DNA of 43,458 nt, from the NCBI GenBank assembly GCA_027018875.1, contig JALUYA010000040.1:1-43458 (forward strand). The letters are read 5' to 3'. The notes under the pieces were generated by a model that saw only the letters and a program-made list of their open reading frames with translations, was not told where the DNA came from and ran no database searches. Both the position numbers and the translations under genes were made by a program. How positions within the stretch are numbered: the first letter of the stretch is position 1; each line of letters begins with the position of its first letter. Source of the stretch: Gammaproteobacteria bacterium (GTDB lineage Bacteria; Pseudomonadota; Gammaproteobacteria; JAKDMP01). Below, piece by piece: positions 6,494 to 14,918 of this stretch.

Positions 6494-9400
6494 CCCTGCC
6501 CCAGCGGCACCCCAAGTTGCTGCGCTGCTTCGATTAGTGCCGGAGTCTCCAGTCCTTCGGTAACCAGCCCACGTCCGATATTCCGTGCCAGGTTAATCAG
6601 CGTCCATAGCAGCACCAGGGTGGACAGCGGTTCTTTAGGCAATTCGCGTATCAGATTTTGATCAATCTTTAATACATCCAGTGGATCGCGAACGACACGC
6701 AACAGGCTGGCGTAACCGGATCCCAGGTCATCCAGCGCCAGCCCGACGCCGGTGGTCTTGAGCGCACGGAGGGCGGCCTCTTGTTGTGGCTGGGTAATGT
6801 TTTCCGACTCCAACACCTCCAGGGTCAGTAGCTCGGCCGGGCAGTTGTTTGCTTTTAACCGTTCTTCGATATGCGCGGCTAAATTCGGCTCCAGCAGGCT
6901 CGAGGGTGCCAGGTTGATACTGATGGACCAGTCCAACCCCCGCTTTCTCCAATCGCCGAGATAATCGATGGCCTGGGCAAGCGTTAGCCAGAATAGCTGG
7001 TAGAGTTCATTGGCTCCCAGCAGCGGCAAAAATTGCCCGGGAAGGATCAGCGTGCCATCCTCGCATAGCAAACGGGCCAGCCCCTCGGCCTTGATCACCC
7101 GGCCACTTTCCAGATCGACGATGGGTTGCAGGTACAGGCGCAGACCGCCAGTGAAAAGACGCTCTCGCCACATCGCAGCCTGGTCGGCGGGAATCACCAG
7201 CGTGCTGCTTTCCCGTTGCCCCCACAGAACTTCGTACCGGTGTTGCAGGCTTTCCCCCCAGCGCCGGAAATCGTTGCCACTGAACTGATAGGGGTAGATG
7301 CCGAAAAGCTCCAGTACGACCGCGGCATGGCCCTGCTTGTCGCGGATAGGAATGGCCAGGGCGGAACGTGCGCCATGTTTTTGGGCAACCTTGCGCCAGG
7401 GGCCGAGGCCTTCTCCCACCAAGTAGTCGGCCACGTCATGGATGGTCAGATCCCGCCAGGCGCGTGCGACTATTCCCTGGCCACGTGGATGCTGCGGATC
7501 GGTCAGGATTTGATAATCGGGGCGGCTGACGACTTTCGCCGCGATCTTGCCGCTGACGCCCGCCATGGCCTCGATGATAAAGCGCCCCAGCGCATCGGGG
7601 CGCATCAACAAAACGGCCAGGACTCCGGGTAGATTCCCCAGGCGATCCAGCTCGGACTGGAGTAGATCGTGCCAGTTATGCATGGCCTCCTCGGGTAAGG
7701 GCTCCGTCAGGACACTGTAGTAGGCATCATGCACCATCGTTATAGAACGGATTTGGCCTTGCAGGTTAATATCGTGGCGGGCGACGATGACCCTAAGCAG
7801 CCGGTAGCGATCCTGGGAGTGCAAGGTGGAGCGATCCAGGGCTTCCACCAGTTGTTGCTGGTAGAATTCAAAATTACTCACCATCAGAGCACTGTCTACA
7901 CCCATCAGTGCCAGGACCCGGCCACGCTGGCGCGAGCGCTCGCACAGGGCTTCACGCGTGGTCTGCGGCGAAGTGATAAAGCGCAGGTGTTCAGCCTGGT
8001 CACGCCGCCAGCGTGCAAGGTCGTTCTCGTCTAGGCTGGAGAGGATTTTCGCGGCTTTGGGAACGGACTGGAAATGCCCGTAGAAGGCATCCATAAAGCT
8101 CTCGATCAAGCGATTGATGAAGTACTCATGGTTGGTCAACAGCGCCTGGGCGATGGGGCCGAAGGGGTCGATCTCGGCCTGCGGGGCTTCCTGGATCGCG
8201 GTGGTTCCGGTCAGCCACCACCAGCAAGTGCGTTCGGCCTTGTGCTGCTTGGCCTGATACATGGCGGCATCGGTCTGGCGCAGCAGGGCATCAATGGTAT
8301 CTCCCTTGTCAGCGATGGCCAGCCCCATAGTCATATCAATCAAAGTCTGGTGTTCATCACCCAAATCGAAGGGCGTCTCCACCACCCGATGCAAACGCTC
8401 AAGCAGGGTACGTAATTCGGCCAGATGGTTTTGGGGGTCAAGATTTTCGAAGACCACTACGAACTCGTCGCCGCCCAGACGGGCGACAAAGTCCGTTTCA
8501 CGCAAGATTTCGCGTAAACGCCCGGCCAGCTGCTTGAGTAGCTTATCCCCGGCCTGATGCCCCCAACGGTCATTGATCGGCTTGAAGTTATCCAGATCAA
8601 TGAAACCAACGGCGTAGCGTTTGTGATAACGCTGAGCACGAGCGGCGGCTTTGGGCAGATATTGTTCCAGGGTGTGCCGATTGGGCAACCCGGTAAGGGA
8701 ATCGTAAAAGGCAAGCTGCTGGATATGCGCCTCGGCCTGCTTGCGTTCGGTGATGTCGAGCTGTGCCACGACGGCACCTAGCAGGCGCCCATCGCCGGTG
8801 CGCAACTGCGTGGCGTTGCACAAGATGGAACGAGGCGGGTGCCCCTTGGGGATAATCGTTATTTCTTCGTCGCGGACCGTTTCGCCGTGCAGCGCCCGAT
8901 ACAGCGGGATGCGCTCGGTGGCCAGCGGCGTGGTACCGTCCGCCTCGTACAGATTGTAGTACCTGGCCCATTGCTGTGGCGGCAGATTCTGAAAATTGAC
9001 GATATGCCAGCGCTTGGCGGTTTCGTTGAACAGGAAAAGCCGCCCTTCCCCATCACAGGCCACCACCCCTACCGGCAAGGTTTCCAACAGGCGCCGGGTC
9101 ATTTCGCGCTCGGCCTGCAGGGCCTGTTCCTGGCGCTTGCGCTCGGTGATATCCTCGATCATCGAAACCGCGTAGGCCAGGCTGCCGTCCTCGTTGCGTA
9201 CCGCGCGTGGTGCGATGCGAACGTAAACCAGGCTACCGTCCTTGCGGATCAGCCGTTTTTCCAGGCTGTATTCTTCGTCTTTCCCGTTCACCAGGCGATT
9301 GAACGCAACTTCGCTTTCGGCGAGGTCATCGGGATGATGCAGATCCACCCAGGAGCAGGCATACATCTCCTCCTGGGTATAGCCGAGCATCCTGCAAAAC

Positions 9401-10098
9401 GATTCGTTGACTTCCAGCCAGGTGCGGTCCGGGCGCAATGCCGCCATGCCCACCATGGAACGATCGAAATAGGCGCGAAAGTGGCGTTGACTGGCTTGCA
9501 GCGTCTCAAGCGCCTTCCGGCGTTGCTGTTCCCGGTCGAAGTTATCGAGCGCGAAGCTGATATCCCGCGTCATTTCTTCAAACAGGGCGACGATCTCGGT
9601 GTCGAAAAATCCCTCGTCACTGTGGTACAAGGACAATTGTGCATAAGGTTGCGAGCCGCGCTGGATCGGGAAAGCCCCGCTGCTACCCCAGCCAAACCGC
9701 CGGCCCTGCTCGTGCCAGGGAGCGGTTCTTGGGTCTTGTGTGAAGTGATTGATGACAACCGAGCGGCCCTCCCGGAAGGCTGTGGCCGATGGCCCGTGCC
9801 CCTGCGGGGACGATGCGTTCGTGGAGGTTACGATGTGCTCGGCATATTCCGTCCCGATGCCATAGGCCTGCACCGCGACAAGGCACTCGGTTTTGGGCTC
9901 ACGCATGCCGATCCAGGCCATGCGTGCACCACCGAGATCCACCGCGACACGGCAAACGAGGGGGAACAACTCGGCCTCGTCGTGCATCCGCATGATGGCC
10001 TGGTTGATCTCGCTGAGTGCCTTGTAAAGCCGGGTAAGACGCAAGTATTGCATAGGAGAGCATGCCTCGGCGGGATGGTTGGGTGTTTTTCTATTCAT
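6166..10098 (-). CDS. GAF-PAS-PAS-GGDEF-globin-like-GAF-EAL c-di-GMP protein
   Basis: This 1310-aa soluble protein has GAF (about 30-190), PAS (205-320), PAS (330-452), GGDEF (460-625), a globin-coupled-sensor-like domain (650-800), a second GAF-like region (810-960) and EAL (970-1220), plus a tail of about 85 residues with a Trp/His/Cys pattern. The cyclase site GGDEF is intact at 542-546, with an inhibitory RxxD (RETD, 533-536) five residues before it. The phosphodiesterase residues are present: EGL at 1005-1007, the INLAPSSL Asn, ESEN, DDLGSG near 1123, KID and EGLET. Both activities are therefore possible. The globin-like domain has Leu729 where the heme-binding proximal His belongs, so it may not bind heme. 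The N-terminal coil plus GAF is closely similar to that of the 964-aa protein encoded at 21675-24569. Confidence 0.92.
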   Translation of the reverse strand: MNRKTPNHPAEACSPMQYLRLTRLYKALSEINQAIMRMHDEAELFPLVCRVAVDLGGARMAWIGMREPKTECLVAVQAYGIGTEYAEHIVTSTNASSPQGHGPSATAFREGRSVVINHFTQDPRTAPWHEQGRRFGWGSSGAFPIQRGSQPYAQLSLYHSDEGFFDTEIVALFEEMTRDISFALDNFDREQQRRKALETLQASQRHFRAYFDRSMVGMAALRPDRTWLEVNESFCRMLGYTQEEMYACSWVDLHHPDDLAESEVAFNRLVNGKDEEYSLEKRLIRKDGSLVYVRIAPRAVRNEDGSLAYAVSMIEDITERKRQEQALQAEREMTRRLLETLPVGVVACDGEGRLFLFNETAKRWHIVNFQNLPPQQWARYYNLYEADGTTPLATERIPLYRALHGETVRDEEITIIPKGHPPRSILCNATQLRTGDGRLLGAVVAQLDITERKQAEAHIQQLAFYDSLTGLPNRHTLEQYLPKAAARAQRYHKRYAVGFIDLDNFKPINDRWGHQAGDKLLKQLAGRLREILRETDFVARLGGDEFVVVFENLDPQNHLAELRTLLERLHRVVETPFDLGDEHQTLIDMTMGLAIADKGDTIDALLRQTDAAMYQAKQHKAERTCWWWLTGTTAIQEAPQAEIDPFGPIAQALLTNHEYFINRLIESFMDAFYGHFQSVPKAAKILSSLDENDLARWRRDQAEHLRFITSPQTTREALCERSRQRGRVLALMGVDSALMVSNFEFYQQQLVEALDRSTLHSQDRYRLLRVIVARHDINLQGQIRSITMVHDAYYSVLTEPLPEEAMHNWHDLLQSELDRLGNLPGVLAVLLMRPDALGRFIIEAMAGVSGKIAAKVVSRPDYQILTDPQHPRGQGIVARAWRDLTIHDVADYLVGEGLGPWRKVAQKHGARSALAIPIRDKQGHAAVVLELFGIYPYQFSGNDFRRWGESLQHRYEVLWGQRESSTLVIPADQAAMWRERLFTGGLRLYLQPIVDLESGRVIKAEGLARLLCEDGTLILPGQFLPLLGANELYQLFWLTLAQAIDYLGDWRKRGLDWSISINLAPSSLLEPNLAAHIEERLKANNCPAELLTLEVLESENITQPQQEAALRALKTTGVGLALDDLGSGYASLLRVVRDPLDVLKIDQNLIRELPKEPLSTLVLLWTLINLARNIGRGLVTEGLETPALIEAAQQLGVPLGQGYDIARPMPADELPGWAETFTLPVLPGRITTFAGALSRHWAWQHTHATSLTGYADCPLTAFFASRGLGDSEVAQWHRCIHTGGEKGEICSDLLLDWLAVKVREEGVGIK

Positions 10099-10722
10099 CC
10101 CGAAAACCTTTTATGCAATGGATCTTTCCCCTTGCATCGCCGGATTGAGCATCCGGGATCATATCCACCCGGTACTTATAGCTTATAGCCGGAAAATCAT
10201 CCCCCTTTGCCCGCTTTCCGAATTGGCAGGCAAATTCACCCGCTTCGGGGGGCAATGTCTCTCTGATGCCATCCATGCTATTTTTCCATTCGATCTTCCG
10301 GCTCCTCGTACTGGATTCCAGGCTAGGCTTCAACTCACCCTACCACTTTTCCTTTTGCTTGTCAGCGACTTTTGAGTTTTTCGTAATCGAGCATCCATGC
10401 GCCGGGTGGCCCGGATGAGCCCGGATGATGCCCGGGCTCATTCACCCTTTGCCGCGCCGGTGTGATCCGCGCTCTCGGGTCACGTTATTGCCCGTACCGA
10501 ATTCCTCTCCCACTGTCCGGACTTAAATATCCTATGCCAGGTTTCCTCGCGGGGAAAACAGCCGCTCGGAGGCCCGTCCCGGTAGCGGACCATGCAGGGA
10601 TTTATTCCGTCGAATCGCCGCCGCGGACGCGTTATCGGCGCGGTGCCGAAAAGTCCTGAAAAGATGCTCCGTAAAGGATGATGCCCCTTTATCCCCGGTG
10701 GCGTGACCCACTGCGGGAAATG
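10099..10722. other. Intergenic region with two hairpins
   Basis: These 624 bases lie between two minus-strand genes and contain no recognisable gene. CCGGAT (10140-10145) pairs with ATCCGG (10151-10156) in the leader of the 1310-aa gene. GAGCCCGG (10416-10423) pairs with CCGGGCTC (10431-10438) downstream of qmcA, with no T-run after it. The second could end the nfeD-qmcA transcript or be a repeat-type hairpin. Confidence 0.45.
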
Positions 10723-11652
10723 TCAGGAGCCGGTGCGTATGCCATCGACGATCCGAAAGGCCGTTCCCACGACCTTGGACAGGTCGCCCATATCGGCTGG
10801 GACGATCATCACGTTCGCCTCCTTGGCAATGCCCCCCCATTTCTCGATGAAGGCTTCGGCAACCTGCATCTGCATGGCTTTCTGTGCCCCCTCGTCCTGA
10901 TTGATGGTTGCGCCGATGGTCGACAAGGCCTTGGCGGTGGCCTCGGCAACCGTGAGTATGGCCTTGGCTTGCCCCTCGGCGCGCAGCACCTGGGATTGAC
11001 GCTCGCCCTCGGCGCGATTGATCTGCTGCTGGCGCTCGCCCTCGGACACATTGATGGCCTGTTGTTTTTCTCCCTCGGATTTGGCGATCGTGGCGCGCTT
11101 CTGGCGCTCGGCGGTGATCTGTAACTCCATGGCCCGGATCACATCCTCGGGTGGGGTGATATCGCGGATCTCGTAGCGTAGAACCTTCACCCCCCAGTTC
11201 GTCGCCGCGGCGTCGAGTTCCGAGACGATCGAGGCGTTCAGCGCGGTGCGCGAGGACAATACCTCGTCCAGTTGCCGCTTGCCGACGTCCGAACGCATGA
11301 TGGTCTGCGCCAATTGCTCGATCGAGGCGAAGGGGTTGGAGGTACCGTAGGCGGCCGCCCTGGCGTCGGTAATCTGCAAGTAGAGCACGCCGTCTATCGA
11401 GATCTGGGTGTTGTCCCGGGTAATGCAGACCTGCTTGTTGACGTCCATCGGCGTCTCGCGCAGATCGAACTTATAGGCGACGTTGTCGATCAGGGGAATA
11501 ATAAGGTTCAGCCCCGGTCCGAGTTGTTTTTGAAACCGCCCGAGGCGCTCCACCACCCAGGCGTGCTGCTGGGGCACGACCCGCAGGCCCCGGCTGATGA
11601 TGGCGATGGCAATGACCACGACGATAATGGCGATAATGACGCTGACGGGCAT
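10723..11652 (-). CDS. qmcA: SPFH/stomatin-family membrane protein QmcA
   Basis: This 309-aa protein starts with one membrane helix (about 3-22) and continues with an SPFH/band 7 domain: RVVPQQHAWVVERLGRF, NVAYKFDLRE, YGTSNPFASIEQLAQT and EVLSSRTALNASIVSELD. A long coiled coil rich in EGE-QQ-INRAEGE repeats and a C-terminal VAEAFIEKWGG segment follow. SPFH proteins build membrane-associated rings that organise lipid domains and regulate FtsH-type proteolysis. The start at 11652 is set by an AGGAG site eight bases upstream; a longer frame to 11829 overlaps nfeD and has no similarity. It follows nfeD by 25 bases, the usual operon partner. Confidence 0.9.
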   Translation of the reverse strand: MPVSVIIAIIVVVIAIAIISRGLRVVPQQHAWVVERLGRFQKQLGPGLNLIIPLIDNVAYKFDLRETPMDVNKQVCITRDNTQISIDGVLYLQITDARAAAYGTSNPFASIEQLAQTIMRSDVGKRQLDEVLSSRTALNASIVSELDAAATNWGVKVLRYEIRDITPPEDVIRAMELQITAERQKRATIAKSEGEKQQAINVSEGERQQQINRAEGERQSQVLRAEGQAKAILTVAEATAKALSTIGATINQDEGAQKAMQMQVAEAFIEKWGGIAKEANVMIVPADMGDLSKVVGTAFRIVDGIRTGS

Positions 11653-11677
11653 GGGCGATTCTCCTGGGTAAGTGCGT

Positions 11678-12127
11678 TCAGGCTGTGGATGGGGCCGGGG
11701 TCGGTGGAGGTGGCTCCAGAATGAGGGTGTTCCCTTGTCTGTCGGCGATGACGAGGGTGTCCCCGGGGCGCGGGTCGGCGGTGACACTCGGGGCCAGGCG
11801 GGCATCCCAGGTGGTGCCGCGGTAGGCAACGCGGATCGAACCCCGCTCGAGACCGACTACCGAGACGAAATTACCGACATCATCCCGAGTGGTTTTATCC
11901 GCCGCGGAATTTTTCAGTTTTTTACGCAACCCGTACGCCAGCGGCAGGCCGAGCAAGGTCACCGCCGCCAGTACTGCGAGCGTTGGGGCGAGGCCCACTC
12001 CGGCCACGGAGACGGCACCGGCGGCGAAACACGCAATCGAAACGGCCAGCAGGTAGAGGGTCAGGGTATGAATCTCTGCCAGCATCAGGATACCGCCGAG
12101 TATCAACAAGGCGATACCCAGGGTCAT
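11678..12127 (-). CDS. nfeD: NfeD-family membrane protein
   Basis: From the ATG at 12127 the protein has 149 aa, with a GGAGG ribosome site seven bases upstream. Residues 1-70 form several membrane helices (TLGIALLILGGILMLAE and the following segments). Residues 80-138 form an OB-fold domain of the NfeD type (VGLERGSIRVAYRGTTWDA, PRPGDTLVIADRQGNTLIL). NfeD proteins act with SPFH partners at the inner membrane. The gene precedes qmcA on the same strand, which fits a two-gene operon. Confidence 0.87.
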   Translation of the reverse strand: MTLGIALLILGGILMLAEIHTLTLYLLAVSIACFAAGAVSVAGVGLAPTLAVLAAVTLLGLPLAYGLRKKLKNSAADKTTRDDVGNFVSVVGLERGSIRVAYRGTTWDARLAPSVTADPRPGDTLVIADRQGNTLILEPPPPTPAPSTA

Positions 12128-12235
12128 GAGCTTGCCTCCATTCAACGATCCATGCAGACTTTCATCAATTTATTATAGCCATGGTTCGGCAGATGACACT
12201 TGTGGAGGAGGGCGGAAATTTTCGATTCCTGTAGG

Positions 12236-12706
12236 ATGACGGTGAAACCTCCCCGCGATAGCCAGCGCGCGCGCCTGTATGCCGCCGAGCGGGTGGCCTT
12301 CGAGGCCGAGTACCGGGTTCTACGGCTGGAAACCTTGCCGGCGGTACGGGCGTTTCTCGATGGGGTGCTCGCCGATTCCCGATTCCGGGCCGTGTATGGG
12401 CATTTCTCTTCGGTGCGGCTCAAGGATGGGCGGGGTACCCGCCATGCCTATGCCGCCTATGATCAGGAAACCCGGGCCGTGCTGTTTTCCTTGCCGCGCT
12501 GGTCGCGTACCCGCCCGATTGTTCTGCACGAGTTGGCTCATGTGGCAAGCCTGCATCGCCATGGACGGATTGCGCCCCACGGACCCGAGTTTGCCGCCGT
12601 CTATATCGAGTTGGTCGAGCGGCACCTGGGGCGTATTGCCGCCTTACGGTTAAAACGGTTGTTTCGGGTGCATCGGGTGCGCTTCGGAAGTACCGACCCG
12701 GGATGA
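12236..12706 (+). CDS. Putative HExxH zinc metallohydrolase
   Basis: From the ATG at 12236 the protein has 156 aa. It contains HELAH at 98-102 followed by APHGPEFAAVYIELV at 113-127, giving the two zinc histidines, the catalytic Glu and a third candidate ligand His115. The layout resembles the small putative metallohydrolases related to SprT-like enzymes. No signal peptide or membrane segment is visible, so it is probably cytoplasmic. The substrate is unknown. An AGGAGG lies far upstream (about 12205-12210), so the exact start is uncertain. It is divergent from nfeD and ends just before the regulated DUF2892 operon. Confidence 0.65.
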   Translation: MTVKPPRDSQRARLYAAERVAFEAEYRVLRLETLPAVRAFLDGVLADSRFRAVYGHFSSVRLKDGRGTRHAYAAYDQETRAVLFSLPRWSRTRPIVLHELAHVASLHRHGRIAPHGPEFAAVYIELVERHLGRIAALRLKRLFRVHRVRFGSTDPG

Positions 12707-12725
12707 CCTCGGGGTTTGCTGGGCC

Positions 12726-12755
12726 TTGTAAATTATATTATTCTAATATTAGAAT
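12726..12755 (+). promoter_or_regulatory. Predicted promoter of the DUF2892-arsR-efflux operon
   Basis: TTGTAA at 12726-12731 and TAGAAT at 12750-12755 are separated by 18 bases. The -10 differs from consensus by one base. The operator palindrome covers the spacer and the -10, so bound repressor would exclude RNA polymerase. Transcription would start near 12762. Confidence 0.5.
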
Positions 12756-12756
12756 A
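12739..12756. promoter_or_regulatory. ArsR-family operator, ATTC-N8-GAAT palindrome
   Basis: An 18-base perfect palindrome is centred at 12747/12748. Its core at 12740-12755 is ATTCTAATATTAGAAT, which is ATTC-N8-GAAT, the site recognised by the BigR/SqrR/YgaV group of ArsR repressors. It lies in a strikingly AT-rich patch of otherwise GC-rich DNA. The second gene downstream encodes a repressor of that group. Confidence 0.75.
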
Positions 12757-12824
12757 TACATTGTGCGGTGCTCGAATGAGCACTGCGAGGCAGACAATTT
12801 TTATCTATCAGCGCCTTTAGGTGC

Positions 12825-12830
12825 AGGAGG
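12825..12830 (+). promoter_or_regulatory. Ribosome binding site that decides a GTG start
   Basis: AGGAGG ends one base before an ATG at 12832, too close to serve it, and seven bases before an in-frame GTG at 12838. The GTG is therefore the likely start of the DUF2892 gene. Confidence 0.65.
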
Positions 12831-12837
12831 TATGGCA

Positions 12838-13077
12838 GTGAATACGGATCGATGGGTACTTTTCTTCGCCGGGATCATGGTGCTGGCGAGCGTGGTGCTC
12901 GGCGTATGGGTGAGTGAATGGTGGCTGATTCTGGCCGGGTTCGTCGGTTTGAATATGTTTCAGGCCTCGATGACCGGCTTTTGCCCGCTGGCCAAGCTGA
13001 TGTTCAGGCTGGGGGTGAAATCCGGCTCGGCCTTCACCTGTAGTGTGAATACGGCAAAGCAGGCGCAAGACGGTTGA
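12838..13077 (+). CDS. DUF2892 (YgaP-like) inner membrane protein
   Basis: This is a 79-aa protein with two membrane helices (RWVLFFAGIMVLASVVLGVW and WWLILAGFVGLNMFQAS) and the family motif TGFCPLAKLM, with a conserved Cys in the TGFCP turn. The same domain forms the C-terminal membrane part of E. coli YgaP, whose N-terminal half is a rhodanese; here the rhodanese is absent. It is the first gene after the ArsR operator and ends four bases before the repressor gene, a ygaP/ygaV-like pairing. A role in handling sulfane sulfur at the membrane is a reasonable inference but not shown. Confidence 0.82.
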   Translation: MNTDRWVLFFAGIMVLASVVLGVWVSEWWLILAGFVGLNMFQASMTGFCPLAKLMFRLGVKSGSAFTCSVNTAKQAQDG

Positions 13078-13081
13078 AGCA

Positions 13082-13408
13082 ATGGGAAACATGAGCCGTT
13101 TCGGAGAGCGGGAGCTGCGCCTCATGGAGACTCGCCTGGATGAGGCGAGCGCGCTGTTGAAGGCGATGGCAAGCCCGCACCGGCTGATGGTGTTGTGCAA
13201 TTTGGTGGGTACTGAATGTACGGTGAGCGAGTTGCAGATGCACTTACCGTTGAGTCAATCCGCGTTGTCCCAACATCTTGCCGTACTCCGCCATGAACGG
13301 TTGGTGCAGACCCGCCGGGAGGCCCAGTCGGTGTATTACCGGCTGGTGCCCGGTCCCGCGTTGAAGCTGATCGAACAACTGCATGATGCCTATTGTGTGC
13401 GTGAGTGA
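13082..13408 (+). CDS. ArsR-family repressor of the YgaV/BigR/SqrR persulfide-sensor type
   Basis: This 108-aa winged-helix repressor shows LLKAMASPHRLMVLCNL, ECTVSELQ, SQSALSQHLAVLRHERLVQTRR and SVYYRL. Cys39 in the LC motif and Cys105 near the C-terminus match the cysteine pair that forms a sulfur link in BigR, SqrR and YgaV when reactive sulfur species are present. A third cysteine, Cys46, is extra. It lacks the CVC metal site of ArsR/SmtB metal sensors. The ATTC-N8-GAAT operator upstream supports autoregulation of the operon and control of the efflux genes behind it. Confidence 0.85.
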   Translation: MGNMSRFGERELRLMETRLDEASALLKAMASPHRLMVLCNLVGTECTVSELQMHLPLSQSALSQHLAVLRHERLVQTRREAQSVYYRLVPGPALKLIEQLHDAYCVRE

Positions 13409-13438
13409 GAACCGCAGAGGATTGGTAGAGGTATGCAA

Positions 13439-14917
13439 ATGAGAATACGACGAATGGGGGTCGCGCTGGGCGGCGGCTACCTGGTATTGGCGGTTGCCGG
13501 TATCCCGGCGGCCTGGGCCGTGACGCCTGTTCCGGCGCCGGTTTTCCCGGCTGCCGCGGCGAGGACGGGCCGGGTACAGCGGCTGAGTTTTGTCGCCGGC
13601 GTTATCCGGGCCCTGAAGGGGAGTCCCGCCGCGGCCCGGGCGGCGGCGCGGGTACGCGAGGCGCAATCGGCCATCACGCAGATCCGCGGGTATCGCCTGC
13701 CGCGACTGGTTGCCGGCGTGACCGGCATGCGCACCAATAACGCCTTGAACGTATTCGGCTCCAAGCTGCAGCAGCGGCGGGCGAGCTTTAATGATTTTGG
13801 ATTTGCCGAGTTCAACCCGAACAACCCGGCGATTGAGCCGCGGGCGTTGAATTATCCGGGGGTTTACGATAATTTCAATACCCGGCTCACCTTGCAGATT
13901 CCGCTTTGGGAGGGCGGTCGGCTCACGGCCATGGCCGCCGCGGCCCGGGACGGCCTGGCGGCCGCTCGGGCCGGGGATCGGGCCGCGAGACAGCAACTGA
14001 TCTTCCGTTTATTGCAGGCCTACGAGGGGGTGCGCGCCGCGCGGGCGTTTGTGCGGGTTGCGATCCAGGGTGAGAAGGCCGCCGCGGCCTACGCCGGGAT
14101 AAGTCGGCAAATGTATGCCCGCGGTATCGTCGTAAAGAGTAACCTGTTGACCGCGCAGGTCCACCTGGGGGATGCTCGCTTGCGGGTCGCCGCGGCCCGC
14201 AACGCCGCGGCCAGGGCACTGGAAGTTTTTCATATCGTCATGGGGGAACCGGCCGACGCTCGCCTGGATGTCGGAGCGGAATTTCTGCCGCCGATGCCCC
14301 GGATATCCTTGACGGAACTCCACCGCGAGGCCCTGGCGGCCAATCCGGCATTCCGGGCAATCCAGGCCCGGCGGGCGATGCGCGCGGCCGGGGTCTCCCA
14401 GGCCGGAGCGGCCTATTGGCCGCGGATCAATCTGGCGTTGATGGCGAACTGGAACCGGGAAACTCCGGGGCTCGGTGCGCGCTCCTATACGGCAGTGGCC
14501 AACCTGTCTTGGCAGCTGTTCGATCTGGGGGCCCGCCGCGGTGCCGTGGGCCGCGCCCTGGCGGTTGAGGATCAGGCCCGGGCCGAGCAGCGGGCGTTTC
14601 GGGAAAGATTGATCCACCGGCTCGATAACGCCTACCGCAATGCCTTCCTGGCGCAGCAACAGATCACGGTGCGCACCCTGGCGGTGCGCCAGGCGGGAGA
14701 GGCCGAGCGAATCCTCGCCGCACGCTATGGCCGGGGGATTACCACGCTCGCGACACTGCTCGCCGGGCAGGCGCGCCTGGACAAGGTACGGGCGGACCTG
14801 GTTCAGGCCCACTATCGGCTGGCGGTGGCCCGGGCGGCGATTTGGCTGTCGATTGGGCGATTGAATTTGGCTCAGGTTCAACACTGGGCCGGTATTTCTT
14901 CGAAGGGAGAGCAATGA
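13439..14917 (+). CDS. TolC-family outer membrane efflux protein
   Basis: This 492-aa protein has a signal peptide (MRIRRMGVALGGGYLVLAVAGIPAAWA) and two repeats of the outer membrane efflux fold with long alanine- and arginine-rich helices. Characteristic pieces are QIPLWEGGRLTAMAAAARDGL, ISRQMYARGIVVKSNLLTAQVHL and ANLSWQLFDLGARRG. Trimers of such proteins form the outer membrane exit duct of tripartite pumps. The ATG at 13439 has an AGAGG site seven bases upstream; the ATG at 13433 is only one base from it. The adaptor gene follows after one base. Confidence 0.9.
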   Translation: MRIRRMGVALGGGYLVLAVAGIPAAWAVTPVPAPVFPAAAARTGRVQRLSFVAGVIRALKGSPAAARAAARVREAQSAITQIRGYRLPRLVAGVTGMRTNNALNVFGSKLQQRRASFNDFGFAEFNPNNPAIEPRALNYPGVYDNFNTRLTLQIPLWEGGRLTAMAAAARDGLAAARAGDRAARQQLIFRLLQAYEGVRAARAFVRVAIQGEKAAAAYAGISRQMYARGIVVKSNLLTAQVHLGDARLRVAAARNAAARALEVFHIVMGEPADARLDVGAEFLPPMPRISLTELHREALAANPAFRAIQARRAMRAAGVSQAGAAYWPRINLALMANWNRETPGLGARSYTAVANLSWQLFDLGARRGAVGRALAVEDQARAEQRAFRERLIHRLDNAYRNAFLAQQQITVRTLAVRQAGEAERILAARYGRGITTLATLLAGQARLDKVRADLVQAHYRLAVARAAIWLSIGRLNLAQVQHWAGISSKGEQ

Positions 14918-14918
14918 G

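Noticed and set aside
6658-6666. TTGATCAA as an FNR-type site
   Set aside because: The half-sites have no four-base spacer and the position is inside the EAL coding region.
8839-10188. 449-codon plus-strand frame
   Set aside because: It is antisense to the well-supported GAF/PAS/GGDEF region and is a by-product of GC-rich codon use.
10099-10333. c-di-GMP riboswitch in the leader of the 1310-aa gene
   Set aside because: The conserved GEMM core and tetraloop-receptor sequence could not be found; only short generic hairpins are visible.
11653-11829. Longer N-terminus for QmcA
   Set aside because: It overlaps the nfeD 3' end, is proline-rich without similarity, and the AGGAG site supports the start at 11652.
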